Assembly (NCBI GenBank): GCA_963705355.1
Contig: OY970070.1
Location: 1,674,001 to 1,738,000, forward strand
DNA: 64,000 nucleotides
Source of the DNA: COMBO-56-21 sp963705355
GTDB lineage: Archaea > Thermoplasmatota > Thermoplasmata > UBA10834
Direction: 5' to 3'
This document shows, one piece after another, positions 42,927 through 51,547 of the stretch. Numbering within the stretch: the first letter of the stretch is position 1; each line of letters opens with the position of its first letter. A program made the position numbers and the translations under genes. A model generated the notes under the pieces. That model searched no databases. It saw nothing but the letters and a program-made list of their open reading frames with translations, and was not told the origin of the DNA.

Positions 42927-43875
42927 TCCCATCGCCAGAAATCATCCTCGATTTGCCCGGACCCTTCAGTATTTTGCCGACCACTGAAGCATCCATTCCC
43001 AACCGATGAACCTCTGCGACGAACCTGTCCGAGTCGGAGGGTTTGAATGTCGCCAGCAAGGCTCCAGAGCCGAGCAGACCGAGCGGATTGAGCTCATACT
43101 TCGCGCAGATCCTCGCAGTCTCCTTCCTGACGATTATCTCGTCGGTCCAGAGTTCCACGGATTTGCCCGACGCCTCGGCCAGCTCCTGCACGCCCATCGC
43201 GACTCCTCCCTCGGTCGGGTCGTGCATCGCGCTGACACCGTACTTCAATGCGACCTTCGCCTCCGGGACGATGGAAAGGCCTGGGTTGAAAAGGAACTTC
43301 GCTGCCCTGTTCACGAACGATTCGTCGAAGACCTTCAGCAGGTCGGATCTTTTCTCGCGCGCAATGACAGCAGTGCCCTCGATGCCAGCCCCCTTCGTAA
43401 GCACGAGAACATCGCCTGCTCTCGCGCCCGCCGCCCGCACGATGTCCTTGCCTTCCACGACGCCATGCATGTCGCCGACGACGATGGGATGGTCGATCCC
43501 AGGGGTCACCTCGGTGTGTCCTCCGGTCACCGCGATCCCGAGATCCTTCGCGGCGGATGAGATCTGCTTGAAGATGCTCTCTGCGAGGGCTTCATCGGAT
43601 CCTGGCGGGAGAAGGATGACGGCCTGGAACCATGCCGGCACTGCGCCTTTGGTGACGATGTCGTTGGCGTTGACGTTCACCGCGTACCAGCCGATCATGT
43701 CGGATGCATATGTGACGGGATCCGACTTCAGCACGAGCAGCTGCTTGCCGAGCCTAACGACTGCAGCGTCCTCGCCGAAGGTGGGCCCCAGCAGCACTCG
43801 CCTGTCCTTCGCCCCTGTGTTCTTGAGCAGCCTCTTGAGCAGCTCTGGAGGGAGCTTGCCCGTCCTTAGCGCCAT
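42871..43875 (-). CDS. AIR synthase-related / HypE-like protein
   Basis: The product has 334 residues from ATG 43875 (MALRTGKLPP); the frame opens 264 bp earlier but that part overlaps the next promoter. GEDAAVVRLGKQLLVLKSDPVT, VNVNANDIVTKGAVPAWFQ, GGHTEVTPGIDHPIVVGDM and MHDPTEGGVAMGVQELAEAS identify the AIRS/HypE/ThiL superfamily of ATP-dependent enzymes. The HypE carbamoyl-acceptor Cys tail is absent, so it is not clearly a hydrogenase maturase. Its 3' end overlaps nep1 by 56 bp tail to tail. Confidence 0.8.
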   Translation of the reverse strand: MALRTGKLPPELLKRLLKNTGAKDRRVLLGPTFGEDAAVVRLGKQLLVLKSDPVTYASDMIGWYAVNVNANDIVTKGAVPAWFQAVILLPPGSDEALAESIFKQISSAAKDLGIAVTGGHTEVTPGIDHPIVVGDMHGVVEGKDIVRAAGARAGDVLVLTKGAGIEGTAVIAREKRSDLLKVFDESFVNRAAKFLFNPGLSIVPEAKVALKYGVSAMHDPTEGGVAMGVQELAEASGKSVELWTDEIIVRKETARICAKYELNPLGLLGSGALLATFKPSDSDRFVAEVHRLGMDASVVGKILKGPGKSRMISGDGITPLSFSERDEILKVLEL

Positions 43876-43974
43876 CGTCTTTTCGAACACCGTCTGAGGA
43901 TAATATCGTTTTCCTGGGTCCGAGCTCGGTCCGGCAATATGACAAAAGTTGGACACCAATGCTTTATATTGGCC

Positions 43975-45153
43975 GTGTGCTTGACGGTCGGGGCGATTTG
44001 GCTGATCTCGGAACGCGTGAAGCGCATTCAAGAATCTGGCACGATGAAAATGAAGGAACTGGCCGGACAGAAGAAGAAGGAGGGGAAGAAGATCATCTCC
44101 TTCACGGTTGGGGAGCCCGATTTCGACACGCCCAAGCACATCGTCGAGGCCGCGAAGAAGGCGCTCGACGAGGGCAAGACGAGATACCTCGATGCGCCTG
44201 GACTTCCGGAGCTGAGAGAGGCCATCGCTCAGAGGGCCAAGGCGGAGAATGGGATACCCTGCGATTCATCCAATGTGCTCATCACCCCGACGAAGCAGGC
44301 CATATTCGAGACCATCTTGGCGACGATAAACGAGGGCGACGAGGTCCTGATGCCCAATCCGTCCTGGGTCACCTATGAGCCCTGCGTCCAGTTGGCCGGT
44401 GGCAACGCGGTCCCCGTCACCACAACGGACGGGAACCAGTTCAGATTCATCCCTGAAGACGTGGCAGAGCTCATCACGCCCAAGACGAAGATGATCCTGT
44501 TCAACTCGCCGTCCAACCCGTGCGGGGCCGTCGAGACGCACGAGGACATAAAGGGCCTTGCGGACCTCGCCAAGGACCACAACCTGCTCGTGCTGTCCGA
44601 TGAGGTCTACGAGAAGATCATCTTCGACGGCATGAAGCACTATTCCATCGCTGCCGAGCCAAACATGATGGACCGGACCATCACCATAAGTGGCTTCTCC
44701 AAGACCTATGCGATGACCGGCTGGCGCATGGGCTGGCTCATCGCTCCGAAGCCCATCTTCAAGGGCGTCAACAAGATACAGCAGCACTCGATAACGCATG
44801 CCGTCTCGTTCGCCCAATACGGAGGCCTTGCGGCGATCACGGGCCCGCAGGAGCCCGTGAAGATGATGGTCAAGGAGTTCGAGGAGCGCAGAGACCTGAT
44901 CATGAAACTGATGAAGGAGATACCCTCGTTCAGCTGTGACACCCCGAAGGGCGCGTTCTACGTGTTCCCGGGGTACGAGGGCAAAATGAACTCCGAGGAG
45001 ATGGCCCTGCACCTCATGGACCATGCGGAGGTCGCGTTGACCGGAGGCTCTTCCTTCGGCTCCGCGGGTGAGAAACACTTGAGGATCTCCTACGCCACCA
45101 ACAAGAAGAACATACAGGATGGCATGGAACGCATCAAGAAGGTCCTCGCCTAG
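43975..45153 (+). CDS. Class I/II aminotransferase (aspartate aminotransferase-like)
   Basis: A protein of about 390 residues with ISFTVGEPDFDTPKHIVEAA, TRYLDAPGLPELREAI, SPSNPCGAV, SDEVYEKIIFDG, the Schiff-base lysine in ISGFSKTYAMTGWRMGW, and FYVFPGY. It is of normal size for the AspC/PatA family; the substrate could be aspartate or aromatic amino acids. The start is uncertain: GTG 43975 and TTG 43981 are in frame. Family similarity begins at LISERVKRI (44002, CTG), and a TATA-like TTTATATTGG at 43963-43972 would place the transcript start near 43995. It overlaps the convergent acetyltransferase by 4 bp. Confidence 0.85.
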   Translation: MCLTVGAIWLISERVKRIQESGTMKMKELAGQKKKEGKKIISFTVGEPDFDTPKHIVEAAKKALDEGKTRYLDAPGLPELREAIAQRAKAENGIPCDSSNVLITPTKQAIFETILATINEGDEVLMPNPSWVTYEPCVQLAGGNAVPVTTTDGNQFRFIPEDVAELITPKTKMILFNSPSNPCGAVETHEDIKGLADLAKDHNLLVLSDEVYEKIIFDGMKHYSIAAEPNMMDRTITISGFSKTYAMTGWRMGWLIAPKPIFKGVNKIQQHSITHAVSFAQYGGLAAITGPQEPVKMMVKEFEERRDLIMKLMKEIPSFSCDTPKGAFYVFPGYEGKMNSEEMALHLMDHAEVALTGGSSFGSAGEKHLRISYATNKKNIQDGMERIKKVLA

Positions 45154-45770
45154 GCGCGGGTTCTCTGCAACCCCCTTCTCTTCTTGACCTTCTTCTGGCG
45201 CACGATCTTGCGCACGCGTTTCGGGAGAGCCCGCTCCTCATCGAGCCTCGTGAGGTCGAGCCTCTTGTGGATCATGTAGGGCTCGAATCCCATCTGCCGC
45301 CAAACCGCCCTAGCCTCGAAGTTGTCGTACGCAACGCCCAGCTGGATCGACTTCACCTTGTTCTTCTTGAACCACTTCACCGCCACATTGAGCATGCTCT
45401 TGGCGACGCCTTTCCTGCGACGTTCCTCGAGCACGTAGACGTCGGATATGACTCCGACCTTCCTCTCCTTGAACACGGGAGTGTTCGGCGATAGGAGGCA
45501 GAGCATGAACCCGACTATCTTGCCGTTTTCCTCCGCAACGACCAGCTTCGTGCTGATCTCGGAAAACTTCTGCTCGAGATAGTTGGCCCACCTCCTCTTC
45601 CCGTCCCAGGCCAGCGCGAACTGGTCAGAAATCTCCTCGTGATGCTGCGCCAGCATTCCCCATAGTTCCACGACTTCGTCGATATCGTCACTCGTGGCGT
45701 CCCGTATGACTATGAGTATGCGTGCGATGTGCCCAGCTCCGTGTCCCCTACTTGCCTGGTACCGAATCAA
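45150..45770 (-). CDS. GNAT-family N-acetyltransferase
   Basis: The 206-residue protein has a GNAT domain at about residues 19-160: IRDATSDDIDEVVELWGML, a beta strand with VAEENGKIVGFMLCL, and the acetyl-CoA loop VLEERRRKGVAKSMLN (R-x2-G-x-G/A type). A basic C-terminal tail (RVRKIVRQKKVKKRRG) follows. The frame begins at a TTG 45770, just 10 bp after serA. Similarity begins around residue 20, so a later non-AUG start is possible. The acceptor is unknown. Confidence 0.75.
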   Translation of the reverse strand: MIRYQASRGHGAGHIARILIVIRDATSDDIDEVVELWGMLAQHHEEISDQFALAWDGKRRWANYLEQKFSEISTKLVVAEENGKIVGFMLCLLSPNTPVFKERKVGVISDVYVLEERRRKGVAKSMLNVAVKWFKKNKVKSIQLGVAYDNFEARAVWRQMGFEPYMIHKRLDLTRLDEERALPKRVRKIVRQKKVKKRRGLQRTRA

Positions 45771-45779
45771 CTTTGTTGC

Positions 45780-47348
45780 TTAGAGCCTGATTGCGATCGC
45801 AGATTGCAGGTCCTTGATCTGCCGGACCTTTCTCAAGACTTCGGTCGGGAGCTCCTCGTCGAGCTCGAGTATCATCATAGCAGGGCCCCTAACCTGCGCC
45901 CTCGCGACCTCCATGCTCGCGATGTTGACATCGCCGTCACCGAGGACCGTGCCGACCTTTCCTATCATGCCCGGCTTGTCCGTGTGGGCGATCAAGAGGA
46001 AGTATCCCTCAGGTACTATGTCCACTGGGCTGCCGTTGACTTCCACTATCCTCGCACCCCTGTCTGGAGTAAGAGTGCCTGCAGTCGAGACGCAATCGCC
46101 GTTCGTCTGGAGCGAGACCTTGATGAGGTTCGCGAACCTTCCAGCCTCATCAGATGTGGAGGACACGATGTCGACGCCTCTTGCCTTTGCCATCGCGAAG
46201 GCGTTGATGTAGTTGACGTTGAACTCCTCTGAGAGCGGTTTCAGAAGGCCCGTGATGACGGACGCCGCTATTATCCTGATGTCCTTCTTCGCCAGCTCCC
46301 CCATGCACATTATCTCGACCTTGCCCGCGCTGCATTTTCCGAGCTGGGAGGTGAATGTTCCCAGCTTCTCGGCCAATGGCATGTAGGGCATCAGCTCCGG
46401 GTCGAGTCTCGCGGGCAGGTTCACAGCGTTCTTCAGCACGCTGTCCTTCAGGTATGCGATGACCTGCTCTGCGATCTCGGAGCCCACCTCCTCCTGGGCC
46501 TCGTTCGTGGTCGCTCCCATATGTGGCGTCAGGATGATACTCGGCAGCGCGAGTAGCTTCGATCCTGTCGGTGGCTCGTTGACGAAGACGTCCAGAGCCG
46601 CCCCAGCGATCTTGTTCTGCGCCAGCGCCTCCGCCAGAGCGTCCTCGTTGACAACGCCGCCTCGGGCGCAGTTGATCAGCATCGCGGTCTTCTTCATCTG
46701 CGCGAGTTCGTTCTTGCCTATCATGTCCTTCGTCTGCGGAGTGAGCGGGGTGTGCAATGTGACGAAATCCGAGTCCTTGAGCAGCCTGTCGAGCGTGACC
46801 AGACGGACATGTAGCTTCGCGCCGACCTCGGGCGACACGAGGGGATCGTAAGCGATGACCGTCATCCCTAATGCGATCGCCTTCTTGGCGACCTCGGCGC
46901 CCACCCTTCCCAGGCCGACTATCCCGAGCATCTTTCCCTGGACCTGAACGCCCCTCATCTCCTTGCGCTTCCACTCGCCCTTCTTCATCGACGCATCTGC
47001 CTGAGGGATCCTCCTGGCAAGCGCGAATATGCAGCCGATCGTGAGCTCCGCGGTAGAGACCACGTTCCCCGACGGGGCGTTCATGACGAGCACGCCGCGC
47101 TCGGTCGCCGCATCGACATCGATGTTGTCGACGCCGATCCCGGCCCTGCCGATGACCTTGAGCTTTGAGGCCTCGATGATCTTCCTCGTGGCTTTTGTGG
47201 CGCTTCTCACGAGCAGGACGTCGTAGTCCTTGATTATCTTGACCAGCTCGTCCTCCTTCAGGCCCGTCCTGATGTCCACCGCGTAGCCTTGGGCCTTGAG
47301 CATGTCCACGCCGCTCTTTGAGATCTCGTCTGCGACGAGCACCTTCAT
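45780..47348 (-). CDS. serA: D-3-phosphoglycerate dehydrogenase
   Basis: The product has 522 residues from ATG 47348 with GGTGAGC just upstream. It catalyses the first step of serine synthesis, oxidising 3-phosphoglycerate with NAD. Visible features are VRSATKATRKIIEAS, GRAGIGVDNIDVDAA, the NAD loop GLGRVGAEVAKKA, INCARGGVVNEDALAEAL, LTPHMGATTNEAQ with the catalytic His, an intervening ASB domain (about 320-450) and a C-terminal ACT domain (HTDKPGMIGKVGTVLGDGDV). It is the long, ACT-containing type. The acetyltransferase lies 10 bp downstream. Confidence 0.95.
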   Translation of the reverse strand: MKVLVADEISKSGVDMLKAQGYAVDIRTGLKEDELVKIIKDYDVLLVRSATKATRKIIEASKLKVIGRAGIGVDNIDVDAATERGVLVMNAPSGNVVSTAELTIGCIFALARRIPQADASMKKGEWKRKEMRGVQVQGKMLGIVGLGRVGAEVAKKAIALGMTVIAYDPLVSPEVGAKLHVRLVTLDRLLKDSDFVTLHTPLTPQTKDMIGKNELAQMKKTAMLINCARGGVVNEDALAEALAQNKIAGAALDVFVNEPPTGSKLLALPSIILTPHMGATTNEAQEEVGSEIAEQVIAYLKDSVLKNAVNLPARLDPELMPYMPLAEKLGTFTSQLGKCSAGKVEIMCMGELAKKDIRIIAASVITGLLKPLSEEFNVNYINAFAMAKARGVDIVSSTSDEAGRFANLIKVSLQTNGDCVSTAGTLTPDRGARIVEVNGSPVDIVPEGYFLLIAHTDKPGMIGKVGTVLGDGDVNIASMEVARAQVRGPAMMILELDEELPTEVLRKVRQIKDLQSAIAIRL

Positions 47349-47533
47349 CCAGCTCACCTGTATCCGGTCAATCGGGCCGGCTCAACTTGAACAGAGCAAC
47401 ATGCATATCAATCTGTTGCACGCGCTGCCTGGCAACGTACTTTTCTGTGCTACGAGCAGCTAGGAGGCTGGCCCGGGCTTCGTTCGAACGAATTACTAAA
47501 TACGATTCACCTCGTACACGTCCGCTGTACCCG

Positions 47534-47992
47534 ATGCCCATCTACAAGCACAGCCACCCCATCGCCTGCACTATCGAGGACGCGTTCGAATACGTGGCTG
47601 ACTGGAGCAACCTGAAGAATTTCATGCCGATGTTCGTCGATGTCAAGCCAGTGAGCCTTGTTAGCTACGGTCCTGGCACGGCGCTCGAGACGGTCATGGT
47701 GCTGGGAAAGATTGAGATTGTGACAACCTTGGATCTAGTGGAGTTCCTGAAGAACAAGAGGATATTGTATAAAGCGACGAGGGGGATCAAATCGAAGATC
47801 AGCTGGGACTTCGCTGCACTCGGGGACAAGACTCTGATCTCATTCTCGCTAGAGTGCGAGATTCCACCTGCTCTCGTGAACAGGGATGTCGAGCGAGAGG
47901 CTATCGAGGAGGCGCTCCAAGGGCATGCCATCCAGAGCATGGAATTGCTGAAGTGGCTTCTTGAATCACAAGGTTCCGGCAGAAAGGAGTAG
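47534..47992 (+). CDS. SRPBCC/START-like domain protein
   Basis: The product has 152 residues from ATG 47534. The whole protein fits the helix-grip fold: CTIEDAFEYVADWSNLKNFMP at the start, strands with GTALETVMVLGKIEIVTTLD, and a long C-terminal helix. Such proteins bind hydrophobic ligands. A TATA-like ACTAAATACG lies about 35 nt upstream. No ligand-specific residues can be read. Confidence 0.65.
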   Translation: MPIYKHSHPIACTIEDAFEYVADWSNLKNFMPMFVDVKPVSLVSYGPGTALETVMVLGKIEIVTTLDLVEFLKNKRILYKATRGIKSKISWDFAALGDKTLISFSLECEIPPALVNRDVEREAIEEALQGHAIQSMELLKWLLESQGSGRKE

Positions 47993-47997
47993 ATTGG

Positions 47998-48192
47998 CTA
48001 CTTCTCCGGCGGGAGCATGTTCGGGATGCCGTCCTCGATCGGATAGTCGACATTGCATTTCGGGCACCTGATCGCGCCCTCTAGGACCTCCTTGTCGTCC
48101 TCCCTCTTGACGGTCAGCTCCAACGGATGGTACTTGCATACGGGGCATGCCAGGATGTCCATGAGCTTTCTCTTCACGGGAACACCGGACAC
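47998..48192 (-). CDS. Trm112-family zinc protein
   Basis: The 64-residue protein contains LMDILACPVCKYHPLELTV and AIRCPKCNVDYPIEDGIPNM, the two CxxC pairs and YPI..GIP.M ending of Trm112. Trm112 stabilises and activates several RNA and protein methyltransferases. An alternative start is ATG at LMDIL. It lies tail to tail with the SRPBCC gene and divergent from the oxidoreductase. Confidence 0.8.
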   Translation of the reverse strand: MSGVPVKRKLMDILACPVCKYHPLELTVKREDDKEVLEGAIRCPKCNVDYPIEDGIPNMLPPEK

Positions 48193-48274
48193 TGATAGCC
48201 CCGCCTGATAATAAGCCTTTCACGCTCGTGTGCCGACCGAACAATTATTACGGCTAATGGGCATTTCAAATAAC

Positions 48275-49252
48275 ATGCGTGTCGGAGTCATCGGCGTTGG
48301 ATCGATGGGCCAGAACCATGCGAGGATACTCTCAGAGAAAGGGGTCCTTGCGAGCGTGTCCGACATCGCCCCCGAGGTCTCGAAGGCCGTCGGCGAGAAG
48401 TACTCCGTGAAACACCACATCGATTTCAGGGAGATGCTCAAGAGCGATGTCGACGCCGTCGTTATTGTCACTCCCACGAGCACGCACGAGAAGATCGCCT
48501 CTGAGGCGATACGCGCCGGCAAACATGTGCTCCTCGAGAAGCCGATGACCGGCAACTCCAGGAGTCTCAAAGGCCTCGTGGAACTCGCGAGGAAGGCGGA
48601 TGTCGTCCTGGCAGGCGGATTCACGGAAAGGTACAATCCGGTTGTCTCCTTCGCCAAGCAGAGCTTGCAGGGCGGAGTGTACGGCGAGCTGATCACCGCC
48701 GCCACGAGGCGCGTGTCCTCGATGCCTTCCAGGGTCCGCGATGTGGGCGTGATAATGGACCTCGGAGTCCATGACATAGACGTCGTGCAATACGTCGTCG
48801 GAAAGCCCGCGATATCGGTCTACGCACTCGCAGGTCAAGGCAAGGGAATGAAGTACGAGGACCACGCGAACATGCTCATCGATTTCGAGGGTGGAACGAC
48901 CGGCTTCATCGAGGTCAACTGGCTAACCCCGATGAAGGTGAGGAAACTCGCGCTGACCTGCAGCAAGAACTTCGTCGAGGTGGACTATATGGACCAGGCC
49001 GCCCTCGTGTGCTCTTCCACGTTCAAGCCTGTCGAGGGCGGGAACCTGTACAATGTCCCACTCGAGTTCGATGTGCGCAGGGTCGCTCTGAAGAAGGAGG
49101 AGCCTCTGAAGCGCGAACTGGCCGACTTCATGTCGTCCGCGGCGGGAGGCAAGGAACCGCTCGTGTCCGGCGAGAACGCCATCCAAACGCTCAGAATCGC
49201 TGAGGCTGCCCTGGAGTCGGTGAGGTCCGGAAAGAAGGTGAAGGTGGAGTAG
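48275..49252 (+). CDS. Gfo/Idh/MocA-family oxidoreductase
   Basis: The product has 325 residues from ATG 48275. The NAD(P)-binding GVIGVGSMGQNHARIL is at the start, VLLEKPMTGN at about 88-97 carries the EKP motif, then GFTERYNP and a long C-terminal beta-sheet domain. Family members next to an epimerase and a UDP-sugar dehydrogenase usually act on nucleotide sugars, such as UDP-GlcNAc 3-dehydrogenase; that is inference. The next gene starts 2 bp downstream. A TATA-like CAATTATTAC lies at 48242-48251. Confidence 0.85.
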   Translation: MRVGVIGVGSMGQNHARILSEKGVLASVSDIAPEVSKAVGEKYSVKHHIDFREMLKSDVDAVVIVTPTSTHEKIASEAIRAGKHVLLEKPMTGNSRSLKGLVELARKADVVLAGGFTERYNPVVSFAKQSLQGGVYGELITAATRRVSSMPSRVRDVGVIMDLGVHDIDVVQYVVGKPAISVYALAGQGKGMKYEDHANMLIDFEGGTTGFIEVNWLTPMKVRKLALTCSKNFVEVDYMDQAALVCSSTFKPVEGGNLYNVPLEFDVRRVALKKEEPLKRELADFMSSAAGGKEPLVSGENAIQTLRIAEAALESVRSGKKVKVE

Positions 49253-49254
49253 CC

Positions 49255-50151
49255 TTGGCAAAGGTCCTAGTGACGGGCAGCTCCGGCCAGCTCGGGTCGT
49301 TCGCGTGCGAGCTATTGGTCAAAAGCAACGATGTCGTGGGTCTGGACATACGGCCTCAACCCTATGAGCAGCTCAAAGAGATCTCTGTTCTTGGCGACAT
49401 AACGAAGCCGGCCGATGTCAGAAAGGCGGTCAAGGGAGTTGGCGCGGTCGTCCACTGCGCAGCGCAGGTGAGCGTGGAGAAGTCTATCCTGGATCCTCTC
49501 TCGGACTCCAAGACCAATGTGCTCGGGACAGTCAATCTGCTGCATGAGAGCGCCCATGCCGGCATCAAGAGGTTCATCTATGTCAGCAGCGCGGCTGTCT
49601 TCGGGCCCCCGGAGTGTATACCCATCGACGAGGACCATCCCACTCAGCCGATGAGCAACTACGGCGCGAGCAAGCTCGCGGGCGAGAAGTACACGCTCGC
49701 ATACGCGAAGACTAGCGCGATGGAGGTCGTCTCGGTGAGGCCGTTCAATTTCTATTCCACCAGGGCTGACCCCGAAAGCCCCTACTCCGGCGTGATAACG
49801 AAGTTCGTCAGCCGGTTGAAGGCAGGGAGGCCGCCAGTCATCGAAGGGGACGGCAAGCAGACAAGGGATTTCATACACGCGCGCGACATCGTGGAGATGC
49901 TGGTCCTGGTCCTCAACAAGAAGGGTGTGAACGGCGAGGTCTTCAACTGCGGGAGCGGCGTCTCGACGAGCATCCTCGAGCTGGCGAACAAGGCAATCGC
50001 GGTATCCGGCCACAGGCTCAGACCGGAGTTCACATCGCCCAGGGTCGGGGACATAAAGGACAGTCTCTCGAACAACACGAAGGCATTGAAGCTCTTAGGG
50101 TTCAGGCCGAAGATCTCGCTCGATGACGGTCTCGCAGAACTGTTCAGATGA
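49255..50151 (+). CDS. NAD-dependent epimerase/dehydratase (nucleotide-sugar SDR)
   Basis: The product has 298 residues from TTG 49255, 2 bp after the oxidoreductase. Extended SDR features are VLVTGSSGQLGSFACELL (GxxGxxG), VHCAAQVSVEK, the SNYGASKLAGEK Tyr-Lys pair and RPFNFYSTRADP. Probably a UDP-glucose/UDP-GlcNAc 4-epimerase-like enzyme for glycan precursors. It converges with the UDP-sugar dehydrogenase, and the two 3' ends overlap by 8 bp. Confidence 0.85.
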   Translation: MAKVLVTGSSGQLGSFACELLVKSNDVVGLDIRPQPYEQLKEISVLGDITKPADVRKAVKGVGAVVHCAAQVSVEKSILDPLSDSKTNVLGTVNLLHESAHAGIKRFIYVSSAAVFGPPECIPIDEDHPTQPMSNYGASKLAGEKYTLAYAKTSAMEVVSVRPFNFYSTRADPESPYSGVITKFVSRLKAGRPPVIEGDGKQTRDFIHARDIVEMLVLVLNKKGVNGEVFNCGSGVSTSILELANKAIAVSGHRLRPEFTSPRVGDIKDSLSNNTKALKLLGFRPKISLDDGLAELFR

Positions 50152-51445
50152 GCTTCTTGCCGACGCCTCTGTAGATCACGCCGGCTCTGCGCATCTTCCC
50201 AGCGTCGAACAGGTTCCTGCCATCAACGACGATCGGCGACCGCATGAGCTTCTTGAGAGCCCCGGGCGTCATGCTCTCGTAGTCCTTGTGGGCGACCATG
50301 AATATGGCGAGGTCGGCACCTGCAAGCACTTTCTTCGCATCCTTCAGAGTCCTCACGCCCGCGATCTCCTCGAGATAGGGGTCGTGGACTCTCAGTTCCT
50401 GAGCGCACTTGAGTGATTCCACGACGGGTATGGATGGCGAGTTACGAGGGTCGCCAGTGTCCTGCAGGAAGGACGCGCCCATGACCGCTATGACCGAGTC
50501 CTCGACGCTCTTGCCCGCGACACACAGCGCATCGACTGCCAGATCGAGCACGTGGAACGGCATCGAATCGTTGACCGCCCTGGCGATCGGGATGAGCCTC
50601 GGGTTGGACTCCTTTCCGCTCTGCACGAGCAGCCATGGATCCTTGGGAAGGCAATGGCCTCCCACGCCCGCTCCGGGCACATGCATGTCCCTGAAAGGAC
50701 ATGTGTTGACCAGCCTTCTGACCTCGTAAGCGTCCGCACCCAGCTTCTCGGAGATCAGGGCGACCTCGTTCGCGAACGCTATCTGGACATCCCTGTAGGC
50801 GTTCTCCGCCGTCTTGACGATCTCGGCAGTTGTCAGGTCAGTGACGTGGAGCTTCCCCTTGGTGAGCTTCGAGTAAATGGCCATCGCCCTCGACGCTGTT
50901 TGCCTGTCCAGGACTCCTATGACTCTGTCATATGCAGTGATGTTGTAGAGCAGCCTGCCAGGCATCACCCGCTCTGGGCAGTGGGCGAGCCTGAAATCCT
51001 TGCCAAGCCTCAGCCCGCTCTCCTCCTCTAGGGTCTTCGCAACGACACTGCGCATCGTGCCAGGCGCAAGGGTCGATTCCACGATCACCATCGCTCCCTT
51101 CCTCATGTTCTTGCCGATGCCTCTCAATGCTTCCCTGAGCCTGGCATGGTCGGGTCTCTTCTCGGAGTCTATGGGCGTGTCAACGCAGACGAATATGACC
51201 GTCCTGTCCCTGCAGGACGTGTAAGATGTCGTCGCTCTGAGCCTGCCCTTCTTGACGACCTTGGACAGCATCTCACTGAGGCCAGGCTCATGGCCTTTGA
51301 GCGGCAGCTTCCCGCGGTTTATCTCGGCGACTCTGTCCTCCAGAAGGTCTATGCCAACCACGTCGTAGCCCCTGCTGGCAAGAAGGGCCGAGAGCGGTAT
51401 GCCGACATATCCAAGGCCTATGACAGCGGCCTTTTCCTGAGCCAT
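50144..51445 (-). CDS. UDP-sugar 6-dehydrogenase (UDP-GlcNAc/ManNAc type)
   Basis: The product has 433 residues from ATG 51445, the leaderless start that fits the TATA box at 51468-51475; the frame opens earlier at a TTG. It has the N-terminal Rossmann GLGYVGIPLSALLASRGY, CVDTPIDSEKRPDH, AENAYRDVQIAFANEVALI, the catalytic-cysteine motif GAGVGGHCLPKDPW and a C-terminal UDP-binding domain. WecC-like sequence features suggest oxidation of UDP-ManNAc or UDP-GlcNAc to the uronic acid for surface glycans. It is convergent with the epimerase. Confidence 0.9.
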   Translation of the reverse strand: MAQEKAAVIGLGYVGIPLSALLASRGYDVVGIDLLEDRVAEINRGKLPLKGHEPGLSEMLSKVVKKGRLRATTSYTSCRDRTVIFVCVDTPIDSEKRPDHARLREALRGIGKNMRKGAMVIVESTLAPGTMRSVVAKTLEEESGLRLGKDFRLAHCPERVMPGRLLYNITAYDRVIGVLDRQTASRAMAIYSKLTKGKLHVTDLTTAEIVKTAENAYRDVQIAFANEVALISEKLGADAYEVRRLVNTCPFRDMHVPGAGVGGHCLPKDPWLLVQSGKESNPRLIPIARAVNDSMPFHVLDLAVDALCVAGKSVEDSVIAVMGASFLQDTGDPRNSPSIPVVESLKCAQELRVHDPYLEEIAGVRTLKDAKKVLAGADLAIFMVAHKDYESMTPGALKKLMRSPIVVDGRNLFDAGKMRRAGVIYRGVGKKLI

Positions 51446-51467
51446 CGACCGCCGATTGGATGTGAAG

Positions 51468-51475
51468 AGTATAAG
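51468..51475 (-). promoter_or_regulatory. TATA box of the UDP-sugar dehydrogenase gene
   Basis: On the minus strand CTTATACT is centred about 27 nt upstream of ATG 51445, with no ribosome-binding site between. This matches the leaderless pattern seen at leuC and purP. Confidence 0.5.
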
Positions 51476-51547
51476 GCTTTGCCACGACTGGAAAAACAAT
51501 GAAAAAGGAAATTGTGGGAAAGGGTTTCGTCCGTTCTGAGTGCCGCT

